53,601 nt of DNA, from positions 1 to 53,601 of the forward strand of contig CAKKTI010000082.1 of the NCBI GenBank assembly GCA_920105805.1. The letters run 5' to 3'. Below, piece by piece: positions 13,038 through 23,030 of this stretch. Position 1 is the first letter of the stretch. Each line of letters opens with the position of its first letter. The position numbers were made by a program, and so were the translations under genes. The stretch comes from Condylostoma magnum. Lineage: Eukaryota; Ciliophora; Heterotrichea; Heterotrichida; Condylostomatidae. Under the pieces are notes generated by a model. The model ran no database searches and was not told the origin of the DNA. It saw nothing but the letters and a program-made list of their open reading frames with translations.

Positions 13038-13859
13038 ATGGGAAACAACCTCACACTACTAAAAATCTTCAAATCCCCTATAATCCATACAGGAGGCTCA
13101 GTGATTGTCACAGGTGCAAGCTCGGGTATAGGACGTGAACTAGCAATGCGCTATGCTTCAAGAAAGTCCTAGCTTTTACTTTCAGGGCGAAATGTACAGG
13201 AACTAGAAAGAACTGCGTAAATGTGCATGAATCACGGGGCTTAGGATGTACAGATACTATCGGGTGATATATCACAGAGAGATGTATGCTAGAAGTTAGT
13301 AAGCACTGCAATAGAAATGTACGGGCGTATAAACCTACTAGTTTTGTGCGCTGGAGTATCAGCACATTAACTTTTCGAGAAATTAGATGATATTGAGGTA
13401 TTTGAGAAGCTAATGGCTACTAATTTTTACGGGTACTTGTACTGCACGTAGGCGTCAATACCTTATTTACGAGAAGCATAGGGGTAAATTCTAGTAGTGT
13501 CTAGTATATCCGGGGAAATTGGCCTTCCATATAGAACTGCATACTGTGCCTCGAAATTTGCAGTAACTGGCTTTTTTGAAGCTTTACGCAGCGAAGTAGA
13601 TAACTCAATTACAATAACAATAGTATGTCCTCCATCAGTAAACACGGAGTTTAGAAAAAACGCGCTGATTTCTATACAAAATGACGAGTCTGATAGCTAG
13701 AGAATGGATTTGGGAAAAGCAGTTGACTGTATAATGGCAGCGGCTGATAGAAAAGCTAGGAAAATTTATTTTCCACTTAAGGTGTACTTTGCTGCATATG
13801 CTAGACCGTTCTTTCCGGATTTTGTAGACAGAAGAATGAAGGCTGCTGCAAAGCTTTAG
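13038..13859 (+). CDS. Short-chain dehydrogenase/reductase (DHRS7/11-beta-HSD-like)
   Basis: 273 aa classical SDR. Cofactor motif VIVTGASSGIGREL, LLVLCAGVSA, the NFYGYLY helix, catalytic Ser in VVSSISGEIG, and the YxxxK pair in YRTAYCASKFAVTGFF. VCPPSVNTEF is the usual PG region with a second Pro in place of Gly. Gly-rich dinucleotide binding is clear, but the substrate (steroid, retinoid or lipid carbonyl) cannot be read from sequence. No N-terminal membrane helix is seen (start MGNNLTLLKIFK). GC at third positions is higher than in the neighbours. Stop TAG 13857-13859 interlocks with the antisense TAA of the GBP gene. Its 5' neighbour tRNase Z starts 12 nt away. Confidence 0.9.
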
Positions 13860-16573
13860 TTATTACTATTTTCAATTAATCTTCTCTGAGGTTATTCATC
13901 ATTCGACTGAATTCCTAAAAATTTCTTGTAGTGCTGACTTGCCCGTACTCTTGGTATTGAAGTTAGTTGCGATAGGAACTACTACAGGCGCTTTTTCTTT
14001 TAGTCCATTGCATTGGGTTTTCTGTTTATGGAAAATAGAGAAGTTGACTAGTTTAGGAATATATCGCTGACGTCTGGGAGTTGGAGGTCTTAGAATTCGT
14101 CGGAAAGGTTTTCATGCAGTTTTTAAAACATGGCATAGGTTCGTGTTATGTTTCAGGACCTGTTTTGACGATTTGTTACGGAAATTACGTATTCTGGGAT
14201 GGTTTTGTTGTCGTGGGTTTCTTTGATTATGCATTGACTGATGACTATATGGAAAATAGTTGAGTTTTCTGAGCTATTTGCCTCTTTTTTCTTCATGCAT
14301 AAGGTTAAATGGGCAAAAAACACAGTGGAATTGAATTACTTACCACAGATTTTGCATAGAATAGCCGATGAGTTCTGAAAAATCCTTTAGTATCTTTCTA
14401 ATCTTTCACATTAGTTTTCTAGTTCTTAGTTTCTTTGTTCTAAGTTGTCTAATGCCTCTGATAGTTGTTTATTTGGGTCGATTGTTTTCTTTTGGGATTT
14501 CTTGTTTTATAGAGCTCCAATTATTTCTTCTTAGTAGTTCCTGTAGTCGTCCAGCTGTCCTTTTATTGAATCCATGTACTGTCTAAACATTGTTTGGTCA
14601 ACTCCTTCGATCATCTATTGGCTTATGCTTTAGCTGTTTTCCTTTTATTGCAGTTGCTCTCTTAGTAATCGTAGTTAAGCCCTCGCTTCCTTTAGTTCCT
14701 ACTCTGCTGTAGTTGATCTCCTTTCAAAATCCTAGCACTCTCTTTACTTAAACTCCAGATCTTATTCTAGAAGTTAAAGTTTGTTGGTTAGTCTTATAGT
14801 TTCTTTTTAACAGTTTTGTTAATGTGAGTCGTAGTTTGATCTGACTTCTGTATATTTAGTTTTTAGCTTATTATACTTTTATTGTAGATCTGACTTAACA
14901 CTGTTAAACCTTTCCTCGTTAAGTTTGTCTGCCCTTTGTTTCTCATAGTTTAATTCTTCGATTTTCATTTAGGCTCCAGTTAAGTTAGCCTTTTGTTAAG
15001 TTAAGTCTTTCTATAAAACATCAAGTTTTTGCTGAAATTGCTACTTTTCTGCTTAAATTTCCTCTTTTTTCTATTTTAACTAATTTTCTACAAATTCAAG
15101 CTCCTCAGCTAATCTTCTATTTTGATTAATCTACTCAATCATTTTATTACGATTGATGAACTCCATGGCCTCAGCTTAAATTTTATCAGTTAATTCTTTT
15201 AGTTTAGCATGTGCACTTTCATTTTAAGGCAATTTGGCTCTAAACTCAGCAATTTTACTGTCTAATATAATTTTAAAGGACTCAAACTCCTTATACTCCC
15301 CTGTTTTCAGTAGATCACTTAGCTCATTTCCCAGATCAGTAAACAATTTTTCACAACTTTCCGAGTTTTTTCTGTTATTAGCAATTTTAACAGTTTAAAG
15401 CTTCTCCTCAATCTTCTTAACCATCTATGCCTCATACTACTCAATATTGGTTCCAAGTGCATTCTTTTTAAACATTTTCTATACTCCTTTAAAAACCTAC
15501 ATATGCATTTCTTCCAACTAACTATCCCCGAGTGGCTCTTTAACAGCTTCTTTTATCTACTTTTCATACTCCCTTACACACTCATACATTAATTTCTCAC
15601 ACTCATTATTACATACAGAGTTCCAAGCCCCTTCTATTACAGGTACACCTCCTTTATTAATAGCATCAGTATATGACTACGCCAGTACACATAACATTTC
15701 CCCGGTGACCTGTCTTCCATTAACCATTTTAGGCTTAAGTTTCCTGAAAATCATCCTTCTTAAGTTATCAACCTGCCTCACAAACTCCGGCCTTAGTTCA
15801 TTATCCGGGGTTGACTCCAAGGTCTACAGAACCCTTTCATCCTCACTGGGCCTAATCATAGGAAAACAGTCCCTTTCACTAAAAAAGTGCGTCAATAGCC
15901 TTCTTATCCTATTCTTACTCTCTACATTATCCGACAACCCACGTTAAGGCTGTAACGAATTCTCTAAATACTGCTTCGCAGTAATCTTACTTCCATTCTA
16001 GTCTACTAACTACAGCATGAAGTCTCTCAGCACCCACAAAAATGATGGAAAGTACTCTGATACTTCATCTACGTCTAAATCTGAGTCGTTTGCTCTTATT
16101 TACAATTGTTTTGTTAAGTTCACTACTAAGGAAAGGGTTTAGAGGGCATTTTCATCTATTGTTCCCACTGAGTTGTATATGAAGTAACTTCCTAGCAGTA
16201 ATGCTAGCATGAATATGCGAGTATCGTGATTAGCATCCTCGTCAAAGGCTCCGAGACCTTCACTGTCTAAAATAAGCACAGCTAGCTCCTCCCCGTCTTA
16301 TGATTAGGTTATTATCGGGGGGTCTCATACCCATATGCCTTTAGTGCAAGGGTTTATTGTAGGACCTACTCCAAACCCGGGCTGGCCTTTTAAATCAAGA
16401 ATCACTCTGTTTAGTAGATAACTCTTACCTGTTCTGTATTTACCCGCTACACTTATTACAGCTATGTTTTGCTTTATAGAACTTAAAAACTCCTATGCTT
16501 CCGGAGGGACTTTAAAACCTTCTCGGTCGGTGAAGATTACTAGAGGGATTGATCGGCCCTGTTAATGAGACAT
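13856..16573 (-). CDS. Guanylate-binding-protein GTPase fused to coiled coil, C2HC zinc finger and PX domain
   Basis: 905 aa in one frame. The GBP large-GTPase domain has the P-loop AGKYRTGKSYLLN (43-55), a switch region FGVGPTINPCTKGIWVWDPP, G3 LILDSEGLGAFDED and the GBP-type G4 block FLWVLRDF. A helical middle and a long coiled coil (about 440-730) follow, then a zinc knuckle CKICGKQFNSTVFFAHLTLC (about 740-759), then a PX domain (about 770-885: FHIVISQC, YVISVTNR, TRTYAMFQKLHENL, LQQFLSQLTSIP, HYKKFLGIQ). GBPs self-assemble on membranes, and PX domains bind phosphoinositides, so membrane targeting without the usual prenylation is inferred. No frame break separates the parts. Stop TAA 13856-13858 overlaps the dehydrogenase stop. 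Confidence 0.87.
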
Positions 16574-16643
16574 TTTAACGATTTATTATTATGGGTCGAA
16601 GGGTGTATTTTGCTATAAGCTAGGAATTTGTTTATAATTAATA

Positions 16644-18653
16644 ATGGATCCTGTTGTTGTCTTATCAGCTTCTTTGAGTTAGTGGGCACTAGATTTTGAT
16701 GGTAACCTTCAAAAAATTTTGCACTCTATTGATTTGGCTAAGGAGGCTAAAGCTAAAATAAGAGCTGGGCCAGAGTTGGAGATTACTGGTTATAGCTGTA
16801 ATGATCATTTCTTAGAACCTGATGTCTTATACCACTCATGAACCAGTTTAGAATAAATACTACTGAAAACAAAGCAGCCAGACTATCAGTAGATTCTATG
16901 CACAATAGGAATGCCGGTTCAATTTAAGCGTGAACTTTTTAATTGCACAGTCCTAATACTAAATGGTAAAATCCTTTTAATAAAACCAAAAAGCATTCGA
17001 TCAGAAGATGATGATTATCGTGGCACTTTCTGATTTTCCTTATGGAACAGTGAAAAGTTAGAAAATTTAATCCTTCCGGAAAACATATACAATATAAGTT
17101 AGTAGGAATTAGCTCCGTTTGGGAATGCTTTAATAAGAACATCCGAAGGTTATTATATAGGGACAGAGATAGGCGATGAAGTATGGTGCACTGTAAGTCA
17201 TTCCACCAACTACTTCTTATATGGAGCCCATATTGTAATAAATAGCTCTTCGCATAAATTCACATCTGGGAAATCTGATCAACTAGGAGCAATGATATAA
17301 AACAATACTAGTAAATCCGGAGGATGCTATATATACGCTAATTTAAAAGGATGTGATGGAAGTAGAGCTTTCTTCAATGGTTAAAGTTTTGTTGTAGTAA
17401 ACGGAAACTATGTGGGAAAAAATAGACAGCACTGTGCTTTTGATATAGATGAAGTAGTAAGTGTTGTAGATTTAAGTGAAATTGATGGATTTAGAGTGTG
17501 CAATCCATCCCGCAATAGACAAGCTGATGATTTAATGGATAGGCCTATGCCTGTAATTGACGTATTGGAGTTAAGTATTGTTGACCGAAGCTAGATGAAA
17601 ATATCATAAAAGTTCTAGTAAATTGTTGAATTAAGCACATATGAGGAAATTTTATAAAGCCTGGCCTTGTTTCTGTGGGATTATCTCAGGAAAAGCAGAT
17701 AGTCTGGAATTTTAATGCAGGCTGATGGATCGGATGATTCTAATGTATGTTTAGGTATTGCTGGGCATATGTGTGAAATAGTCTGGAATGATTTAGAGTC
17801 GGCTGATGACTATAATAAGAATTTCATTTTGAACGATATAAGAAATATTCTAAAGGGTAGTGAGGCTAACTCAGCTAGAGAATTGGCAGAAAAGGTAATA
17901 TTTCCTGTTTACTTTTAAATTGATGATAATGAGTCAGAGTTATAATAGAACAGTTAACAGCTGTGTGATTAGATTGGATGCTAACTAAGAACTCACTCAA
18001 TTCAGGCAAGTAAGAATATTTTTGAAGGGTTCTTACAGTAAGAGTTAGATCAAGACTTTGGTATAATATTATAAAGCTCCATTGCACGTGAGATTGCAAC
18101 ATACTGTTATATATTATCCTATATAATTCCTAAGTAACAAAACAGGGATAATAATTTACTAGTGCTAGGATCATCAAACACGGAAAAAGGACTGACTGGA
18201 TAAACAGTCAAATTTGATCTATCAAGCTCAGATTTAAACCCCTTAGGAGGACTAACAAGTCAAGATATATCAAAGCTAAAACAAGTGTTATCCTAAAAAT
18301 ATTCCCAACTAACTAATCCTGATGATTATTTTGAGCCCATAGAAGGACTAACTTATGAAGAACTACATAAAATGGGAGAATTACGATAAATTCATCGTTG
18401 TGGTCCTCTGTTTATGTTTAGGAGGCTTGTACAGGAGTGAAAGAATCCAGTATAAACGTCAGAAAAGGTAAAACAGTTTTTCATTATGTACGGAAAACAT
18501 CAACATAAGCTAAAGGTAATGACTCCTTGTATTAATACCATAAGAGCCCAAGATGAGTTAGAAATGGCTTAGAGACTAGTCTTATATAATCCAGAGTGGA
18601 AAGCTCAGTTTGAAGCAATTGATAATTTAGTTAGTAATTTAAATGGGGGTTAA
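16644..18653 (+). CDS. NADSYN1: Glutamine-dependent NAD+ synthetase homologue with degenerate active sites
   Basis: 669 aa, near the 700 of eukaryotic NADSYN1. The nitrilase half is clear: [17 protein letters not shown] (with the base Glu), [10 protein letters not shown] (with the Lys), [15 protein letters not shown]. The nucleophile block normally read as EICEELW is EIGDEVW, so the catalytic Cys is Gly. The synthetase half is also recognisable ([58 protein letters not shown]), but the PP-loop SGGxDS reads DGSDDS. The family makes NAD from NaAD, ATP and Gln; this copy may be a pseudoenzyme or strongly diverged. Start [14 protein letters not shown]. It ends at TAA 18651-18653, 11 nt inside the next gene. 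Confidence 0.88.
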
Positions 18654-19005
18654 AGGAGGGTTTGCAAGTTTACTTAGAGGCTAGGGAATTATAGTAAGAA
18701 CCAGTAACTTTGATGCTTGTAGGGACTTAAATGGTAAAAGAATAAGATATAGGAATGATACAATTAAAGTAAAAGAATGGAAAAAGAAAAAATAGTAAGA
18801 GGAGGTTAAAGTTTAGGAATAAGAGGAAAAAATAGAGAAAATGTTTAGGAGATAAGATAGTATGGAAGATTCGTAATATGACAGAAGTGTAGAAGATTGT
18901 AGAAATTCTATTAAAGCTGCATTGCTTGCTTAACGGAGTAAAATAAGGAATAAATGCCAGAAAAAGGTTAAATTAAGTGATAGTGAGAATTTGAGTAGTT
19001 AGTAA
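18643..19005 (+). CDS. SDE2: SDE2 homologue lacking the ubiquitin-like N-terminal domain
   Basis: About 119 aa to the double stop TAG TAA at 19000-19005. It opens [15 protein letters not shown] and continues NFDACRDLNGKRIRY and IKVKEWKKKK. This is the SDE2 core, which in other eukaryotes reads KGGFGSxLR...NxxACRDLxGRRLR...AEW. SDE2 is normally made with an N-terminal ubiquitin fold cut off after GG just before KGGF; the mature form works in splicing and genome stability. Here translation would begin at the mature terminus: the ATG at 18643-18645 lies within the last codons of the NAD synthetase gene in another frame, and that gene has no ubiquitin fold. A basic coiled tail follows. The frame could run on past 19005, where composition turns Cys-rich. 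Confidence 0.8.
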
Positions 19006-19298
19006 ATTTGTCTTATAGAAATTGATTGTCTAGGAAATAATAAAAATGTCTGCAGCTCGTGTGTCGGAGCTGCTAAAATAAAAAAGGTCTCAGTACAGCC
19101 TAGTTAATGTTAGGCCGTCCCGTCAGCCTTTAACAAACTGAAATACTAATACATACTTTTATATAGTAAAAACTCTTTCAATCCGGTTTAAGGAGTTTTA
19201 TTAGCTTACTCTGTACTCATAACTTTTAAATGATTATTAACACTATTTTCCTTCGATAATATGTGCCTATAAGCTAAGTTTTAATTCATTCTTTATAT
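19006..19298 (+). other. Unresolved 293-bp stretch with two hairpins; possible small gene or ncRNA
   Basis: This stretch lies between SDE2 and RPAC1. The part at 19046-19135 is richer in G+C than its surroundings and has two perfect hairpins: GCAGCTC/GAGCTGC (19052-19058 with 19067-19073) and GCCTA/TAGGC (19098-19102 with 19111-19115), each with an 8-nt loop. A + frame from ATG 19046 reads MSAARVSELLKQKRSQYSLV and could be a small basic protein of about 75 aa. The SDE2 frame could also extend here, and a minus-strand frame is not absurd. It matches no tRNA, 5S or spliceosomal RNA landmark that I can recognise. The remaining bases to 19298 look like an AT-rich promoter for RPAC1. Confidence 0.3.
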
Positions 19299-20264
19299 AT
19301 GGATCCTCATAGAGCAAGGCTATAAGAGTAAATAATTCACAATACATTCACCCTGGAAGACCCTAGAAGCGGAGGTTTTACTCTTGACTAGATTCTATAG
19401 AGCATGTAGATAGACATAACAAGCCATACAGATGAAGAACTGGTAATAGAAATGAAAAACATAGAGGCTCCATTTGCCAATACCTTAAGACGTGTAATGA
19501 TTGCCGAAGTTCCAACAATGGCAATTGAAGATATAGAATTGTACTAAAACACTTCTGTAATTCCAGATGAAATACTGGCACATAGAATCGGTTTAATTCC
19601 AATAAGCGCCGATCCTAATGATTTTATTTACAAAAACGAAGGAGAAAGAACATAAGATAACTCATTGTAGTTTAAACTGCATAAGAAATGCTATAGAGAT
19701 AATAGTGGCAATATAATAAATGATAAGATTTATACTTCTTGCTTGGAATGAATACCAATAGGAGGATAGAGTGATAGGTTATATGATATTAAACCTGCTT
19801 TTGATGATATTTTAATTGTAGAACTTGGAGTAGGATAGGAAATAGAGGCCTATTTGTTCTGTGAAAAGGGTATTGGAGCCACTCATGCAAAATGGTCTCC
19901 AGTATCAACTGCCTCATATAGGTTAATGCCTGATATACTAATACAGCCAGAAGCTAGTTAAAAGGATCTTAAAAAACTTGTTGATATTTGCCCTGCAAAT
20001 GTTTTCGATATAGAAAATAGCCATGTTGTAGTAAAAAATCCTAGAAATTGCACGACATGCAGAGAATGCATCAGAAACAGCAACGCAGTCAATTTAGGGA
20101 AACTAAAAACTCATTTTATATTCACAATCGAAGCTGTAGGATAAATTAAGGCATTGGATATTCTGAAAGAAGCATTAAGAGTAATAAAATCAAAATGTGA
20201 GCAATGGATTGATAAGATTTCGTATACTTTAGATTAATAAGCATTAGAGTAATATACCAGTTAA
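19299..20264 (+). CDS. POLR1C: RNA polymerase I/III subunit RPAC1 (AC40)
   Basis: 321 aa, against about 335-346 in fungi and animals. The alpha-like N-terminal fold is clear: [20 protein letters not shown] and [17 protein letters not shown]. The AC40-specific signature [20 protein letters not shown] separates it from RPB3. The ferredoxin-like insertion keeps cysteines ([18 protein letters not shown]), and the C-terminal dimerisation helix is [19 protein letters not shown]. The subunit pairs with AC19 to nucleate Pol I and Pol III assembly. The start [11 protein letters not shown] fits. Several in-frame TAA codons occur near the end; the last plausible stop is TAA 20262-20264, leaving 19 bp to the stop of the convergent protease. 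Confidence 0.92.
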
Positions 20265-20283
20265 AAAGCATTTAAAATTAATA

Positions 20284-21198
20284 CTAAACTGCAGCCATTC
20301 CAACAATTGCTTCATCACTAATACCGCAAGTATCAGCAAAAATATTGAATTCTCCTTGTAATCCCCAATCTAATCCCCAACTATTAGCACATACCCAATA
20401 CAATTTTCCATTGCTTTCCCCCCATCCAATAATCTTAACAGAATGCCCCCCAAGTATTTCTCCCCAAACATGAGTGTAAACTCCTGAGCTATAAGCCATA
20501 AAATCTTAATACACATTAAACCCTGTCTAAATTGGCCCATTTTTCATCAACTCCTATTAAATAGCTTTAGTATCCTCAAAATAAATATACCCAGTTGACT
20601 TATAAAACTTCGCCTTTTATCCATTACTACAATCTTTCTCAGTACATTCTCCATCCTTACCGTCCCCTGATGTATAAGGAACACACTCATCACTAGTAAT
20701 ACCAATCTAAGTCATGAACTCCCAAGCTTTTCCTAAATACCCTCCATCACACCCATAATTATCCTTATCACATGAAACTAGGTACTGAGGTGAAAGTACT
20801 ATATTAGTTTTGTTATTAGAAGCAATACAGAATCTATCAGTTAACGTTTCAGCAGCTGCAAATGCCCAGCATGACCCACAGTGTTATTAATCTCTTATAG
20901 GATGAATGCATTCAGGCCATACATCAGTTGCATTGAAAAACGCAGGCGGGTTGAAATCTGGATCAGCCTTTTACAAAACAGCATTGAGTCTACTACCATT
21001 CAACCTTGTTCCTAGTAATCTGCTAACTTAACCAATTGTCTTATCACCTATCCATTTTCTAGAAGCTTACCAATCACTTTAGGCATTAATCATACCAATT
21101 GCAGTTTCCGGCACTACTTCTACAAAATAACTCAACTCTTATGGAGCTGATGAGTTTGATTGTATCTGAGATATCAGTAATAGTAAAGAACTTAACAT
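20284..21198 (-). CDS. Cathepsin B-like cysteine protease
   Basis: 304 aa papain-family preproenzyme. A signal peptide (MLSSLLLLISQIQS) is followed by a propeptide of about 70 residues. The mature part has the catalytic Cys block QHCGSCWAFAAAE, the NYGCDGGYLGKAWEF region, His in GGHSVKIIGWGE, and Asn in CANSWGLDWGLQGEF. The GVYTHVWGEILGGHSVKI order is typical of cathepsin B; the occluding loop appears reduced. It presumably acts in food vacuoles or lysosomes, inferred from the family. The C-terminus CGISDEAIVGMAAV ends at TAG 20284-20286, the normal place for the family; further reading would run antisense through RPAC1, so this TAG must be a true stop. The ATG lies 11 nt after the upstream gene. 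Confidence 0.92.
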
Positions 21199-21209
21199 AT
21201 TTAATAGTA

Positions 21210-22985
21210 TTAATTGGTAAAGTTATCTATAACTGCTCATTCTTGACAGCGGGATAGTAGTTCTTGGAGTTTCTTCTTTTCATGCATTATTTTTTGATAG
21301 GCCTACTGTAGCTCCTGGGATCGCTGGTGTAAGGAGTCTGCTATTGTAAATAAATCGTTTGTTGCCGCTTTTATTTATTCCTGGGCTTTTGGTTATGATT
21401 ACTCAACCTTTTTACGTAAAAATTCCTTAAAAGTAGTCTCAGGATCGTCTACTTGCTCTAATTTTTACTAGCTTTACTGTTTTTCTCCTAGATTTATTAT
21501 AACGTTTTAGCCTTACTCTTCTTTCTACTCAACTGTTCCAAACATACTGAAAACGTTTCTGTATAAGTAATCTTATGGTTATTGCTCTATATTATTAATT
21601 TCACTTAAAATTTTAGTCACTGACTGTTTTTTCTCAGATTGCAAGGTCTAATTAAACTTTTTTTAACTTTTTTGCATAAAAGGGGATGGATCTCTAGACC
21701 TCTAATCACCTTAACTAGTATTATCCTATCGCATTAAAGGAATAAAGCTCATTTAGTTCCTAGAGCTTCTATTACTTAAGGATATCGATGATTTATTCCT
21801 TTTATGGTTCCTTGGAGGTGATTCCTATCTATTGTATTAGGCTAAACAATTTGATTACTTTTACACTTGATAATATTTCAAAGCATTTTCAGAAAACTCG
21901 TAAAAAGTTACAAAAATTCCTGTTCTATCAACTTCACTTAGTAAATTTACATCAATTTTGCTTATGGAAGTCTAAATGCGTCTATATCCCCGATTGCTTA
22001 TAGAATTATGCTTGGTTCAGTCGATAAAAGACCTTAAATTCTATACTATTTCTCCAGGACGTTGCAAATAAAGCTTGAAATTCTCTCAAATCCTACTCAT
22101 TAAAATCTATCGTGTATCACCTTGATTGATTTCAGCAAGTATAGTAACTATGCAAACTGCAACATCTTTAAATATTTAAGGAGGTGTATTAATTTTCTTT
22201 ATATCAGTCAATCTTCTAACATTGATTTGTCTTAGTATGTTATGTATATTGCACTCTAGCTCGTTTTAATCTATAGTTCTACTATCTAAAATATCTTGCA
22301 ATTTCTCAATAATTTGATTAGTAATTAACTCAAACTACTCAGTGATTTCCCCTGCAGAAATTTCTTCATAAAGCATTTCTACAATTTGTACTACTTCTTA
22401 ATCCTCAAAATAATCACATATATCTTAAACTTGTTATATTATATTACTAGGAACATACCCAATCTACTCTACATCAATTTACACTTATTGAATTATTTCT
22501 AATACACTGGAAGAAGTAAAACTGCCGATTTTGCTTTGAGATCTGCTATTTCTCAACCTAGAATTAACCTCCAGCCTTTAGGGAGTTTTTGCCCTTTTGT
22601 ATTATCTCTTTATTATAGGACTTGGCTGAATTTAACTCTCAATTTGTCTCTTTTGCAAAACTGGAACTATTTGGCCTTGTTTGGGTGAGCAAAATAAATC
22701 TTAAGATTTTTCCGTTAAAATGTCCTCATACACATCAAATTTCACAACTTCAGGGGTAGTGTTTCTACTTTAATTTAAGGTATTTGGTGTATTGTTATTA
22801 TGAAATCTACGACTCATTGCCTTCTCGATAATCTTCTTCCTAGTGGATGTTTCGTATTTAGAAATATTAGTCGATCCAGCATCACTGTCTGTTTAATACT
22901 CTTAATTTACATTTAGTTTTTGAGTATTGTAATTTTTACTCAAATCACTATAAAAACCTTAACTTATACAGGATTTAAATAACAT
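21210..22985 (-). CDS. Unidentified protein, low-complexity N-terminus, helical middle, coiled-coil C-terminus
   Basis: 591 aa, family not recognised. Residues 1-160 are Ser/Asn/Arg-rich and probably disordered (NISKYETSTRKKIIEKAMSR). Residues about 165-370 are helical and well ordered by composition, including PPQIFKDVAVCIVTILAEIN and RIWENFKLYLQRPGEIVQNL. A second disordered stretch (about 390-500) has Ser-rich and Arg-rich patches. The last 90 residues form a coiled coil (LQQAYQKIMHEKKKLQELL) ending CQEWAVIDNFTNQYY. A scaffold or cytoskeletal role is only a guess. The whole reading stays in phase with TAA/TAG as Gln and TGA as Trp (RIWENF, CQEWAV). It stops at TAA 21210-21212 (another TAA at 21201). 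The ATG at 22983-22985 follows PP4R3 by 45 nt. Confidence 0.7.
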
Positions 22986-23030
22986 CGCTGATGTTTAATT
23001 TTAAAGATGAGAAATGGAATAAAGAAATTA

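Noticed and set aside
13856-14296. The PX domain as its own gene starting at the ATG at 14294-14296.
   Set aside because: The frame is continuous from the GBP coiled coil through a zinc knuckle into the PX domain, and no gap or likely stop lies between them.
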